In this document: piece after piece, positions 1 to 11,825 of the stretch
Layout: every line of letters begins with the position of its first letter
Position numbering within the stretch: the stretch's first letter is position 1
Assembly: GCA_907165275.2 (NCBI GenBank)
Contig: OU015654.1
Span: 7,767,501 to 7,831,500, forward strand
From: Zygaena filipendulae
Taxonomy: Eukaryota > Arthropoda > Insecta > Lepidoptera > Zygaenidae
DNA length: 64,000 nt
Direction: 5' to 3'
Notes under the pieces: model-generated
Told to the model about the DNA's origin: nothing
The model's database searches: none
The model's input: only the letters and a program-made list of their open reading frames with translations
Translations under genes and position numbers: made by a program

Positions 1-1
1 T

Positions 2-121
2 GCTCGTGAGAGAGAGGTCCTGAATGAGGAAAGCCAGGATATGAGTATAGACGAGATAGAGGCTCTGGACAATGACATACAGGACATATCTTCTGGTAAT
101 CTAACACTGTTTCTACTCTAA
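2..121 (+). CDS. Partial reading frame open at the left window edge
   Basis: The frame is open from base 2 and stops with TAA at 119-121, giving 39 residues of which many are acidic (for example MSIDEIEALDNDIQDISS). A splice-donor-like TCTG/GTAATC lies near base 96, so it could be the end of a coding exon that would splice out before the stop. It could equally be the C-terminal end of a retroelement ORF, because a SINE/LINE-like tail follows within 100 bp. I do not recognise the protein, and only its tail is in the window. Confidence 0.3.
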   Translation, partial: AREREVLNEESQDMSIDEIEALDNDIQDISSGNLTLFLL

Positions 122-189
122 CGCAGTTTATACGATACAAGTAACTTTGCTTTATCTATCTGGTAATAATGTAACGTATTACGTAAGTG

Positions 190-490
190 TTAACTTATAA
201 TGGTATATAATGGAACGCTAATCTCAAGGTTCCGGGTTCGATTCCCGGTGGGGATTCACTTTGTGTGATGAACATAACTTTGTGTGTGTGGTTCCACTTT
301 CCAGTGTGGGTGTGTTTATATGTCTATAGTATAATATATATGTAATGCCACGTAATGCAAATACACATGTATGTAGTATATGCCGCGTTTGCTTGGTTTC
401 CACGATACAGGCTAATAATAGCTTGCTGTGGGATCGAGTGGATCTGTGTGTTGTGAAGTGGTTTATTATTACATATTATTATTATCTGTA
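190..490 (+). repeat. tRNA-like SINE or LINE 3' tail with ATT-rich end
   Basis: An RNA polymerase III B-box-like GGTTCGATTCC lies at 235-245, followed by a body and a tail rich in TTATTATTA that ends near 486. The last 65 bases (about 420-478, GTGGGATCGAGTGGATCTGT) recur at 6340-6400 before a long ATT repeat, which shows this is the 3' end of a dispersed retroelement. The layout matches tRNA-derived SINEs and LINE tails common in Lepidoptera. No convincing A box or folded tRNA is seen, so this is not a tRNA gene. Confidence 0.6.
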
Positions 491-565
491 TGTTGACCAT
501 AAGTGTATGATATGTGGAAAGATGAGGAAACTGTTGAAACTTAATATTATTTTCCTTTGCGTATA

Positions 566-1320
566 GTTCAATAGACATTGGACTGGGGAGCCCGGAGCAC
601 CCATGTATTTGAAGTGTGATCAGGAAACACACGGGCACGGTCGACCGATGCCCAAATAGGTAATGAAGGTGCATAGCCATTGGAAGTCAGTATAATGCAA
701 ACATCAGACCCTTAGTTGACATGGATTTGCAACCATGCAAGGGTAACTAGAGATGGAAAGGCACCCGGTAAAACCGAATCATGAATGTATGTGGCATAGC
801 CACAAGCAAGAGGCAAGACCTCACCGTTAAAGTATATGAATGTATGTGGCACAGCCACAAGCAAGAGGCAAGACCTCTCCGTTAAAATATACCTATGAAT
901 AATTCTAATAAGAGTGGAATAAATCTGGTCGACTCATCCTTCCACTGTCATGCTAAAAGTGTATCATATTATAATATCCTCATATATCTTCACATTAATA
1001 TGAACTCAGAGTAAAGTATATCTCACACTATTGCATTAAATCTCTTTCTGCTCTGGGAGTGTCGCGCAAAGCGCGAGATGTCATGCGAAACAACTGAGAA
1101 TTCTAGCATTATGTGCAACACTGTTATTTAGTTTGTACCCACATAGCCATGTAATAAGTTGGGGTCTCTCGCAATCGTTGGTAGGGTTGTGGGTAACTTT
1201 AAATACTATTATCATGCCAGGCGAGCGCTTCTTGGTAGCTAGTCACTCTGCTCGACTTGAGTGATCGTAAGAAGTGTTCTATTTCTATTGTATGTATGGT
1301 ATATATGTGCGATTGTTTGT
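566..1320. repeat. Unplaced repeat-rich segment with a 55-bp tandem duplication
   Basis: Two adjacent 55-bp units (783-837 and 838-892) share GTGGCAYAGCCACAAGCAAG and differ at a few bases. Bases 566-645 (GGACTGGGGAGCCCGGAGCA) recur in altered form at 2474-2545. Bases 1032-1088 (GGGAGTGTCGCGC) recur at 1966-2022. This looks like the decayed noncoding part of a larger element, perhaps an LTR element, but neither LTR ends nor coding domains can be shown. Confidence 0.35.
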
Positions 1321-1321
1321 T

Positions 1322-1450
1322 TGTCTGTTTGTTTGCATACTTTATTGAGCATAAACAAAGTTTTAAAAGTTGATAAAATCAAAACAAATAGGTAATTTAT
1401 GCTCAAAGGCGGACTTATCCCGCGAGGGGATTTCTTCCAGTCAACCTTTG
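1322..1450 (-). repeat. LINE 3'-end fragment, minus strand
   Basis: Read on the minus strand this contains GGTTGACTGG, a variable trailer and AAGTCCGCCTTTGAGCATAA, then an A-rich end. The same 3' module is at 39928-40244, 48893-49016 and, in part, 29146-29200. It is the 3' UTR of a LINE family, here short and 5'-truncated. Confidence 0.55.
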
Positions 1451-2880
1451 AAAAAATCGAATGGAATTGAAGAAAGCATTGGCGGGAGAAGAGTTAAATA
1501 GAAAGGAGGTTGACAAACATAAAAACAATGGTTCGATAGAATCAAGACGGGAAATAAAAGAAAAGTTGTAAAATAAATAGATAAGAAAAAATAAGGAAGG
1601 CATAATATATACATATAACAATATAAATAAAATACATATCTGCATATACAGTAATATATCAATACATATAAACTAATATACTACATATAAACTATAATTG
1701 TAATAATTATAGTGATGAGTGGTAGTATAAAGAGCTCCGGATGCTGTGTAGGATGTATGCAAGGCGAGGCTCTTTTTACGTTGGTCATTGAAAGTGTCGC
1801 GGCCGGAGAACGCGCGCGCCGATTGGGTCTCCATAGCAAAAGGCGCTCGGCGAGCTCCTGCGCCTGTGAGAAATGCGCACCCTACATCATGGGTAGATAC
1901 GCCTCTGACTGCAATTCGAACCAGAGAGAAAATCCTGGAGTGGACAAGTCACCTGCTCACACTTTTGCATTAAACCTCTTTCTGCTTTTGGGAGTGTCGC
2001 GCACAGCGCGATTTGCCATGTAACAATTGGTTTGTATCAACACTAATTGTTGTACTGTCAATATATATTTTGTGGTGTGGCAACACTTTGCTTATGCTTG
2101 AACAAAAGTGTGGGTAGAGGGACATACAAGCGCGGGATGACCGCGACCGCGTGGAATAGACAAGATCTAAACAAGGAGCGTAATGTGAAGTCGTGCAGCT
2201 CGGAGTGTAAAAGGAAAGCACTGGATTGACGAATAAAGGGCAGGACGATCGGGACCGCGCGGATAAGAGGCAATGCCGGAAAAGGTAGCGTAAGGTGAGG
2301 TCGTCCGGCCCGAAGTAAGTTACAAAGGCACTGGGTGAGTCGTCACTAATATTATAGTGTAGTCGACATTCTAATACAATAGATTCAGAGAATGGTGAAG
2401 CGACTGACTAGTCACTGGGAAACTCCATAATCTACAATAAGTTCAATCTTGCAGTACAATGTACATTTGGTAGTCAAGGACATTGAACTGGGAGCCCCAG
2501 GCTCAAATGGGTGTGTACCGGAAGCACACAGGCGAATCATTGTAAGGTCGTCTACATGAAGTTGGGAATGGGCAGGACTAAGGGGAAGGAGGAGGTCCTC
2601 GTGGGGGCACAGCCCCCATGTCCGACTGGTGTCAGGAAAGGTAAAAGAAACCTTGATTTACGGCATGCACGCAGGCTCGAGACAGACTAGAGCTTGCAGG
2701 GTAAATCGGAATAAGGTAAGACACCAGGACACGATCAGACGTGTTCAGATCGGAGCTGTAGACGACCAGGGAGGGTCACTACTCATCTGGGTAGACCAGA
2801 CCCTCATGACAGAACAATGCGAAGCCACATGGATTAGAGATCATAACGTAAAGCTCACATTGAAGAGATGATACATGATT
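1451..2880. other. Mixed AT-rich and GC-rich sequence with the second copies of the direct repeats
   Basis: 1560-1710 is very AT-rich. 1780-1900 is markedly GC-rich (CGCGGCCGGAGAACGCGCGC) and lies in a 103-codon frame from 1712 that shows no recognisable domain. 1966-2022 and 2474-2545 repeat the motifs at 1032 and 566. A 80-codon frame at 2629-2871 is unrecognised. The parts probably belong to one decayed element that spans about 0.5-2.9 kb, but this is inference. Confidence 0.3.
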
Positions 2881-4155
2881 TCTTAGTGACTGGTTGGCCG
2901 TCTCATCATTATATTACCATGCTTTACATTTCATGGATTGTGCGAGATTATATTATATAGATATTTGTCGTTCGTGTAAACCTGCACTAAATAGAATTCA
3001 GGCAAACATAACTCGGGATAGTGCAGACGGCACGACAACAGTGCTTCATGAGAATAGCAAATAGATTATAAAATTTATTTGGATTTGAAAATGTTTGAAT
3101 TATTGTTTGCAAGGGTCGCGTATTGGTACGTCCTCAGGGTAAGAAAGTAAGAGAAATATATTTTTCTTTGTTGTTCACGAATTGAAGCAAATAAATTCGA
3201 TGTGATAACTTATCCGACTGAATTTTGTGAACGAAGGTTCTATTTAAAGTAAACAACTTCATCGCTTCATGTTTTTCTATTTATTCAATTGCGTCATTTG
3301 GTTGTGGGTTTCTTGCTAGTTTGTAAACCCCGTTTCTGGTGGTTTTCATTAGTTGATCTAAGTGCATCTTACTCCCTGTACTAATTATACTAATTATACA
3401 AAAGTTACCGGTTTGCAAATATTATAGCGATATACACTAATTTGTTACATTAATTTGTGACTTTTCTTTTACTTCGTACATTTCTGCGGGTGGTTTAAAT
3501 TAACCCTTAGCTATCTATCTATAGTATAAATCTATCTATCTATTAATGTAATGTAATAAAATATATTATATATAACCTTTAAACGACCAATTCTTGTATA
3601 TTCTGAATGTCGAAAACGGCTTCAAAGATTTTTATAAAATTTAGTATGCAGGGGGTTTTGCAGACTTAGCTAGCTAGGTAGCTATAGGTTTCATTTTTGG
3701 AAAACGTCGTTTTATCCGTCTTTTCAGGCTATGAAAAGTGAGTGTTTGGTACTGATTTACCGACACAGCAACACTAAAGCTACGTAACAATAGATGGTGT
3801 TGCTAGATTGTAATGATAAAAATACATATATACTTACGTAATAACTGAAAAATTAAATAAATACTGAGCAAAGCTCGGTCATCCAGGTACCACCTATTTA
3901 AAAGTGAAAGGTCATTGAATAAGTATAATATACTTCCAATACTAACCGAACCGACAGACGTCGTCGTGTCCAAATTACATCAAATATCCCAAAAAAAATT
4001 AACTTGCTAATTACTATCTTATTTTGTAGAAATAACACGGTAGAGATACCTGTCATATTCATTCTTTACCAACTGTAGGATTTATTTTATAGTTGTTTTT
4101 GCTCTATTTATTGTTACTTATTTACGGTGTTAATTGACCCTCAGAATAAAGCGCT
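2881..4155. other. Noncoding AT-rich stretch
   Basis: No credible gene is seen. A short fragment near 3865-3895 (CTGAGCAAAGCTCGGTCATC) looks like a piece of a dispersed repeat. TATC-type short repeats occur near 3508-3545. Confidence 0.4.
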
Positions 4156-4410
4156 TTGAGAATGACTTCAGAGAAGATTACTTACTCTATGTGCGTTGGA
4201 TTAGGCTTTCACAAGCTTGCTCTAGCTAGTCGCTTATTTTACTGCGCTCTAGGATATCCTACGTTAATTTTCCCTTGCTGTAAAATCTTTGTACACCGTA
4301 CACACACACCGCTCCCAGTTCGAACGCTGTGTGAATTTATTTTATGTAAAACTGTGCAATGTAGGTACGTGTATTCAAGGCAGTGGTGATTTCCTGATCC
4401 GCTGTTGCAG

Positions 4411-4437
4411 ACGGTCGTTAAGGAGATACTGACAAAG
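4411..4437 (+). other. Possible 27-bp microexon
   Basis: A pyrimidine-containing acceptor (CGCTGTTGCAG, AG at 4409-4410) is followed by 27 bases in whole codons (reading TVVKEILTK) and then AAAG/GTATAT. The sequence fits an in-frame microexon on the plus strand, the strand of the candidate exons at 4.8 and 51.5 kb. A 27-bp match of this kind will occur by chance in a window of this size, so confidence is low. Confidence 0.15.
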
Positions 4438-4794
4438 GTATATATTATGATCGTTATGTTCTTCTTTCATAAAAATTCTAAACCTACTATATCTTTTATA
4501 AGTTTTTATTCATTGTATACTAATTGTGGTGCTCAATAATGTGTTTTTCAGTCATTCATTATTTAATTCTTCGTTAATTTGTAATATCTAGAACCTTTTT
4601 TATGTCGTACAAACGAATTTGATTTATGAATAACAATCAATTAATACAAGTGGAAACACACCTTATAATATATACCTAACGCTTATGATTAGATACGATC
4701 ATACGTATATCTTTTGAGTTTTTTCCTTTGTACTTATTCACGATAATTTGGCAATACAGCGGCAATGAAACATTAAGTCGTAAAATTAGGGTTG

Positions 4795-5035
4795 TTAATG
4801 GTGTTAAAATCATTATCGCGCGTTAGAATGCATAGTGACAGTGTGAGTAGCGAGTTGCGACCGATAAGCGGCCGGGCCGGGGCTGGCGCGGCAGCGTCGT
4901 CGACGGCTTCGCGCGGCAGTCACAGTCGGCTGGCACGCGCGGCCACACGCGCCTCCTGCGGCCTGACGCCGCGCCGCCCCGCGCACCGCGCACCGCGCCA
5001 CACTAACCGCGCCACCCTTCTCTCACCTCGACCAG
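4795..5035 (+). other. Candidate first exon (GC-rich, likely 5' UTR) with splice donor
   Basis: An abrupt GC- and CpG-rich block (about 4858-5010) sits in AT-rich surroundings and ends in CGACCAG/GTAAAC, a good donor with the intron starting at 5036. Such islands in insect DNA often mark promoter-proximal exons. A frame is open through the block, but its Ala/Arg/Ser-rich, low-complexity translation looks like GC-rich UTR rather than a domain. It could be the upstream start of the plus-strand gene whose exons lie at 51.5 kb, with an intron of about 46 kb; that link is inference. The exact start is not determined. Confidence 0.45.
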
Positions 5036-6330
5036 GTAAACATATAATTAGTCACAACTATAATATCCCAATCATTTTCCTAACTGTCAAATCCTATCCA
5101 TAAATCCCTCTCACACAAAATTCGCATAACAGAGACACTTTAAAACGTCCTAACAAAATAAAAAAGTAAATAAACACGGAGTATTGCTAAATTTAAGTGG
5201 TCGACTCAAATAGGTTAGGAGTAGGTATATATAAAACAAAAAAATTACGTGTCTCGCTCGTCTAATGATTTTCTTTCATTGTGAGGACAGACGTGTCTAT
5301 TTAATGACACAGTTGAATAATAGCTGAGAGACATCTTTAATCATTTTGAAGAGTAATGCGACATTGTACAAACAAACCTGTAAACCTGTGCCTATAAAAG
5401 TATTGGTCCACTGACTAAGGAAAAATTGGTGCAGACCGCAGGAGCACTTTGACTGGTCAGTCGACCGGGTGAAATTTAAGTCATAGATATGAAAAAAAGG
5501 CAAAAAAGGGGACACAGTATCTGCCAACAGGAGACAATATCTGCCAGAGAAGAAAGAGGTTTAAAACTAATTTGTGTTGAAAAATATTATCGATTTAGAA
5601 GTTTAAAATGTGCTGATAGCAAACTGATGAAAATTTCAATTAAACTTAAGTGGATAAGTATCAACAGGAAGACAATACTCACAGTATGAACAATACACAT
5701 TTGATCGTCTACTTGTAGGTACGAATACAGTGTGCAGTTTCCGGATCCGCTTGGGTTTGATAGGAAGGCACCAACAGTAAGAAGTTAAACTGCTTTCTTT
5801 TTATACCTACCTAACCAAAGAATAATTCTCGTCATTCTTTTGGCCTTGGTTAAAGCCTAGATCCCGTTTCTTATCGAGATTAATGAGATTTAAGACAACG
5901 ACACGGGAAAATTTGGACATATCTACGCTGAAAGGCCATGTTAAGATGAGTTGCTATTATCAACTTGCGATAATCTACAATATCAGCCAACAAATAAGCA
6001 TATTTTATTTTTCGTTGAACTTTGTTGTTCAGATCAGTGTTTTTAAAGTAGATTTTGCATTAAGTATGGAAATAGAAATATTCGGTATAATTTGAACTCT
6101 ATAGAAAAAATTTCCGTTGATCTCCGCCTGAACAATTAATTTAAACAACTGAGAAGAGAGAAAATTATTTAATCAGTGAAAAAATTATCACTCTACCATA
6201 TATACTACTTACGAGCCAATTTACGCTTGCTCTCGTAAAATTTAATTTCTAGAAACCTCATTAAAACCTGTTTGCTACGATGATACGATTATTTCGTATA
6301 TGAATGAGAAGATGGTCAATTTTTGCTTTA
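5036..6330. other. Noncoding stretch, possibly intron
   Basis: AT-rich DNA without long or conserved reading frames. No mobile-element ends are apparent. If the exon ending at 5035 is real, this is the start of its intron. Confidence 0.4.
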
Positions 6331-6333
6331 AAT

Positions 6334-6375
6334 AGCTTAGTGTGGGATCAAGTAGATCTGTGTGTTGTGAAGTGG

Positions 6376-6412
<37 letters not shown>

Positions 6413-6418
6413 TATTAT
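6334..6418 (+). repeat. SINE/LINE 3' tail with (ATT)n microsatellite
   Basis: GTGTGGGATCAAGTAGATCTG and the following bases match the 3' end at 420-478, and are followed here by about 14 ATT units (6375-6418). The insertion is 5'-truncated to roughly 85 bp. It confirms the repeat near base 200 as a mobile family with an ATT tail. Confidence 0.65.
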
Positions 6419-6659
6419 CTTCTATCGTCGCATTATTATGTCTTATCTTACATTAAGTACGTTACTTTATAAATTCAAGCGTAAACAAAAATACGAACAG
6501 CTGTTGTTAAATCAATTGAGTAAATATATGTATCTAGAAGAATTTCGCTAGTGTGTAATTATGCTATATTATTATCCTACCTATGTATGTTTTCAGCTTT
6601 CATTAAAATGTCATTCGATTATATAATAATAATCTATTATCACAGATTTAATAGACTTA

Positions 6660-6896
6660 CCGCCGCACTCAGAGTCGGCTTTAATGATTACTTAGTTAAG
6701 TATAGATTTTTAAAATAAAACTGCCGCAATCAGACAAGTTTAATAAATAAATGTTAATTGGCATTTAACTAATTAAGTTACATCTCATTAAATGCCAATT
6801 AACATTAATTTAGTGAATGTCTCTGATTGCGGCAGTTTTGTTTTAAAAATCTATACCTAACTAAGTAATCATTAAAGTCGACTCTGAGTGCGGCCG
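6660..6896. mobile_element. Palindromic MITE, family D copy 1 (TTA duplication)
   Basis: The 237-bp element is one long imperfect palindrome. It starts CCGCCGCACTCAGAGTCG and ends CGACTCTGAGTGCGGCCG, and its centre has a second inverted pair around TTAATGTTAATTGGCATTTA. TTA flanks it at 6657-6659 and 6897-6899. The 3-bp duplication is what PIF/Harbinger-type transposases make; the assignment is inference because no transposase is present. Other copies: 7252, 31262 (half), 31981 and 54227. Confidence 0.75.
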
Positions 6897-7251
6897 TTAG
6901 AACTGCATTTTCAGCGCACGCAGAGTGAAGCAGTGATACGAGCGGTGGAACCCCCTTACTTACGTCTCTTGCTAAACGTAATTTTGCGCCGTTCACGCAA
7001 AGTTAATCGAGTTAGTTTTTATGCATCAATTTTAAAAATTCTTTTGGATGAAACCAATACTCTATTGTGTAGATAATATCTCTATGAATGCAATGTAGTT
7101 ATAAAGAGTGATGGGGTAAAAAGCATGGTTACGTAATAAATACACACGAAATATTATAAACTATAATTGTTCAGTATTATAAACAATAACAAATATAAAT
7201 AAATTATGAAATTAAAACTATTGTACAAATTTTAAACATATAACTATCTAA

Positions 7252-7488
7252 CCGCCGCACTCAGAGTCGACTTTAATGATTACTTAGTTAAGTATAGATT
7301 TTTAAAACAAAACTGCCGCAATCAGACGCGTTCAGTAAATTAATGTTAATTGGCATTTAATGAGATGTAACTTAATTAGTTAAATGCCAATTAACATTAA
7401 TTTATTAAACTTGTATGACTGCGGCAGTTTTGTTTTAAAAATCTATACTTAAGTAAGTAATCATTAAAGTCGACTCTGAGTGCGGCGG
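7252..7488. mobile_element. Palindromic MITE, family D copy 2 (TAA duplication)
   Basis: Same length (237 bp) and ends as the copy at 6660, flanked by TAA at 7249-7251 and 7489-7491. The copies lie 355 bp apart and are nearly identical in most of both arms. Independent duplications (TTA and TAA) show two separate insertions rather than one local duplication. Confidence 0.75.
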
Positions 7489-7491
7489 TAA

Positions 7492-8487
7492 GCACTATAG
7501 TTTTATCTATACAGTACAATGAAGTTTATAGAGCAATTGTTTAACGGATACTCATCCATTACCGTCTTTGGTCTGAAATGCAGAATCTGGAAACGTGAAA
7601 GGATGTTATACCTACTTGCTGATTAATTCGTAGAAATCTTAAACACGGGATTTGATAAGCGCGTTGTTAAAATTGTTGCAGGTTTTACATGTTCACGTAA
7701 TGTTAATAGTCCATTGTAATTCTAGGATGATAGGTAAGTTATTGTAAACGAGTTGGCGTTAGAAGCTGGAGCCATGGGCGAGTTTTGCCGCCGTCAAGAA
7801 TCTAGTATCGCATAAAACATTCGGTTTCATTAGAAACTTAGTATACTAGACAATCTAGATAAGTCTAGACTTATCTCCGAATTAAAAGATCACAAATAAC
7901 ATCTCACTGTACTGCTATTACATTAGATCCATATGCGTATGGCCCTTTAGTCAACTCATCCCGATCGAACTCATCCCGCGGGACGTGTCCGCGATGGTTC
8001 GCTCTCACATGCATTTAGTATAAAGCTAAATTTTGAATTACAAACAGACACTTCAATTTTATTTATATGTAATACCTGTGTAATATGTAATAGAAAAAAG
8101 TACTGAGTAAGTTTTACTGCAATAAATATTAGTACTATACTTTTATAAGTGAATTGCGCAGTTTTCAGACTTATTTTTATAAATATTATGCGAGTTTCAT
8201 TTTCGGAAATACGTAAACATGTCACTTATAGCTCAAAATGCATCCAATCTGAATTCCTACGATGAAACAACCAAAAAACGCTTTTTCCAAACATAAAATA
8301 TAACTCGATATCACAAAAAAAAGTCGCTTAGATCAATAAATAATATTGAGCCCTGCAACCGTCGAAATGGTTATTGTTCGAGCGACGACTATAGCTAGAC
8401 TGAGCAAAACCAAAATAAAAGTACCTATACCTACTATTCTTTGCTAAAGCGGATAGCCTAACGTTTAAATTTGGCTATTAATTATCT
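7492..8487. other. Noncoding stretch
   Basis: No gene recognised. Bases about 7945-7990 (CTTTAGTCAACTCATCCCG) resemble 31471-31515, so they are probably a piece of another dispersed repeat. The rest shows nothing I can name. Confidence 0.4.
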
Positions 8488-9802
8488 GGGCGCCCAAGCA
8501 AAAAGGTGCCCAATAGTGTGGTATCTAGAATAGTGAATGGATAGTAAGGATTGAAAAAATATTCAAAAACAGGAACATATTTTTTTAACCGACTTCCAAA
8601 AAGAAGGTTCTGCATTCGACTGTCGTATTTCTTTTAAATGTATGTTCACCGATTATTGGAAGATAGTTGGACCGATTTGGAAAATTCTTTTTTCGTTTCA
8701 AAGGTTATACTCCAAGGTCTCATAGCCGCTAAGTGATCTGATGATGAAATCTAGGAGAAATCGAGGGAACTCTTCAAATATTATAGAAAGACCCATAGCG
8801 ATTTGGGGATTTTTTATAGTAAATCGTTCATTTGCTTTCGAAAGAAGCGGAACTGATGATCAAGGCCACAGATGGTCATCAGAACTACTCAACAATAGAT
8901 ATTTCACGGGTTCCGATTCGTTAACTCTATTATGGTTTCTAAACAATTTATGCTCGTCTTAATGTATATGGTGAAGTGGAACTGATAGTGATGTACCAGA
9001 AGAACTCCTCAACATTTAACGTCCCTGCATCGGGAAAAGCAATATTTTGTAAGAGGTGATGAGCAGTTGACATAAGGCTATTGCAACTTAGATAAATTAC
9101 AAATCGACTCACTTGAAAGCGAGAAATAAACAAAATTTTAACAAAAAAAATTAAAACTGACTTCCAAAAACACTAAAATACTATAAAAATCTAAAAATAA
9201 CAAAATACCGATTTACTTAATCCAAAAGACAAAAATAAAAATATTATTATTGGTTTATGCTGCCACTGATCGGTTTGAAGTCGGTGACAAATCAAATATG
9301 GAGTAGATTGTGTAGATGGGCTAACTAATTCCACTCCCGCCACGAGCTCGTCGCGAGCAGAGCAACCCATGTGGGCAGACACAACCGGGCTTGGCACCGA
9401 ATTCAAACCAATCAGTGGTAGCACAAACCAATAATAATATTACATGTACCTATTTTTGTCTTTTGGATTAAGTAAATCGGTATTTTGTTATTTTTGTCTT
9501 TTTATAATTTTTGTGTTTTGAAATTCGTTTTTATTTTTAACAGACATTTGAAGTTAAAATTCTGAAAAAACTTGATTTGGGAATTAAAAGCATTTTCAAA
9601 GTTTTCGTGAAAAGAAAAAATACACTTCTACTTGCTTGTTACATAGATTTTTATATATTATTGTAGATTGAGTTATAGGTATGAAATTGTAGATAATTAA
9701 CCAATTAAAATCGCGGGAGCAATTTTTTCACCAAACTTGACCAAACTTCTTATATCTCGGAAACTAAATGCCGAGAACTGAACTCTTTTTGCTTGGACGT
9801 CC
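8488..9802. mobile_element. Family F DNA element, interrupted by a family B element
   Basis: The outer ends are inverted repeats: GGGCGCCCAAGCAAAAAG at the left and, reversed, GGACGTCCAAGCAAAAAG at the right. About 100 bp of family F precede, and about 260 bp follow, an insert at 8587-9540. An uninterrupted relative lies at 10646-10990 in the other orientation and shows the junction without the insert. No transposase is encoded. Confidence 0.55.
8587..9540 (+). mobile_element. Family B foldback element, copy 1, nested in family F
   Basis: It begins AACCGACTTCCAAAAAG. The motif returns at about 9152 (AAAACTGACTTCCAAAAACA) and, inverted, near 9512-9530. From 9143 to 9540 the element is a large hairpin: ACAAAATACCGATTTA at about 9199 pairs with TAAATCGGTATTTTGT at about 9472. 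Related copies are at 27409-28770 and from 63573 to the window end. The element is non-autonomous and its class is not known to me. Confidence 0.6.
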
Positions 9803-10645
9803 ACATATGTAATTTAGTTATATGAGATAGATAGTAAAATGGAGAGATTTCTAACCAAATCCCATTCCGTGTTTTATACCGGCTTTTGCTAAATCTAACT
9901 TTTAAGCAATCTTGTCGCCGCTGCTAACAAATCGGAGTCCGATTCGTACAATTTTTTGGCTAAGTGTATTACTAAAATTATAATTATATCTCTTTTTGAC
10001 AGGTTATCGTAAATCATGAAAACACTCTTTGTATTCTCAAAATTTATCTTTAAACAATGTTCGCTGTTATAAACAGCGTACATTATAATATGTATTTATA
10101 ATTTTGAGGAAAGCACGATATCAGTGTGAATCTGTCATGATCAAACATTTGAGCCAAATGCGTTTCATCCTCGAATTGATTTATGTCATGTATGAAATTA
10201 TGTAGCTACTACTGAAATTACCTATGGATTTATGTCTGTTGGATCCCACTTTTTGCTCCCGGATATATCCAATCAGTTCCATTTTCCTATGGCCATTGAA
10301 TTCCATGTGTTGCCACTTACCGTTATTATTGTGTTTAAAAAAAAAACTTATAAGTTATATTGTTATTTTTAGAAGCTTTTGTTTTGGTATTTCTCGGCAA
10401 ACAAACTATTCTGTTCTTCTCTCGACGACGTCGAATTAATATATATATATATTATGATCGATCCGTAGTAAGGTCTAACGATGTTTTTAATACGTATATA
10501 CGTACCTACGTACGTATATTTTATTCCAAATTCGAACAAGTTTTATTTTATATGCTGAGCATCGTCTCTACCATACAAATAACGTTGTAGAAGTCTGAAT
10601 AATTATGATAGTATAAAAAAAAACAACTTCGCTGCAATAATCCAA
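9803..10645. other. Noncoding stretch
   Basis: AT-rich with a short AT dinucleotide run at about 10440-10453 and a run of TACGTA-type repeats near 10490-10520. No gene or element ends recognised. Confidence 0.4.
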
Positions 10646-10990
10646 GGCGTCTAAGCAAAAAGGGTGAAAAAATTGCTTTCGAGATTTTAATTGATTATTT
10701 ATTAATAAATGCTCAATTATCTAAAATTTCATATGCCTCAATCTACAATAAATAATAAAATCTATGTACGTAATTAGTACGTAGAAGTGTGTTTTTTCTT
10801 TTCACTCAAACTTTCCAAATTTTCTCAAATCAAGCTTTTTCAGAATTTCAACTTCAAATGTCTGATAAAAAAATATGTGCCAGTTTTTGAATATTTTTCA
10901 ATCCTTGCTCTTAATTGCATCTTCTAGATACCGAATATAGTCTTAACTCAATACCCACTACTGGACTCTTTTTGCTATGCTATGCTATGC
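10646..10990. mobile_element. Family F DNA element, uninterrupted copy
   Basis: It starts GGCGTCTAAGCAAAAAG and ends near GGACTCTTTTTGC, next to a short TATGC repeat (about 10974-10992). Its reverse complement matches both sides of the insert in the element at 8488, so it shows the empty site. A third copy spans 22070-23398. Noncoding, about 340 bp. Confidence 0.55.
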
Positions 10991-11825
10991 TTTATGCCAT
11001 ATATAATTGATGTACAGTTCTTGTAATTTATTTTAATAAACTATCTGTGGCCCGCAGTTATCTATAGCCGCGTGAGTTTTTACTTTTCCCATAGATTTCC
11101 CATAAATAGATTTCTTAAATTGTTGGGTTTGGTGGCTGGTGCATACGTATGTTGATATCAATTACACACACACACAGTCTACACATATAATATCTCATCT
11201 CATCTATATACATCTCACAAAAAACATTGCTCCACTAAAATTTCTATTTTATGATTTCTCGCCGACTTGTTTGAGGGATCGGCTTTCTGAAACACGTGCA
11301 TACCTAAAAAAATTACAGACGGCAGTTTTGTAGATGTCACTTGCTGTATTCGTGAAATCTGATTGACTGATGTGGTTATTGCCAAGTTCTTAGACATAAA
11401 GTTACATTATCGTGTTCAACGCAAATTATTTTAATGACTTCCACTAATGACCGTATTTAACCTTTATCGATAGTAAAATATACATGCTAGGTATTTTATT
11501 ACAGCTTTAATTCATCTATCAAGTTCAAAAATCTAGCCTTACACGTACTGAGCTATAAAATTAAATATGGTGACAATACAAGCAATAACCTTTATATCGG
11601 TATTTTATTAGTTTATTACTTGACTTCTGCGTACTACCAGTCGAATATCTTTTCTTTCATATTTGTATTGATATTTTTTTAATTGTTCCTCTTTTGTTCT
11701 GTCACTCTGGATTTGTTTTTATAAAAACAATTTATACTATAACGCTTCATAATATTATTTTTAATAATGATAGTATGACTTGAGTCGGTCGTTCAGAAGA
11801 GTTACACGATCACAAGAATAGGCAT
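10991..11825. other. Noncoding stretch
   Basis: AT-rich with a short CA run near 11163-11176. No gene or element recognised. Confidence 0.4.

Noticed and set aside
230..260. tRNA gene suggested by the B-box sequence
   Set aside because: No A box at the right distance and no acceptor or anticodon stems; the downstream sequence and ATT tail match a dispersed SINE/LINE end instead.
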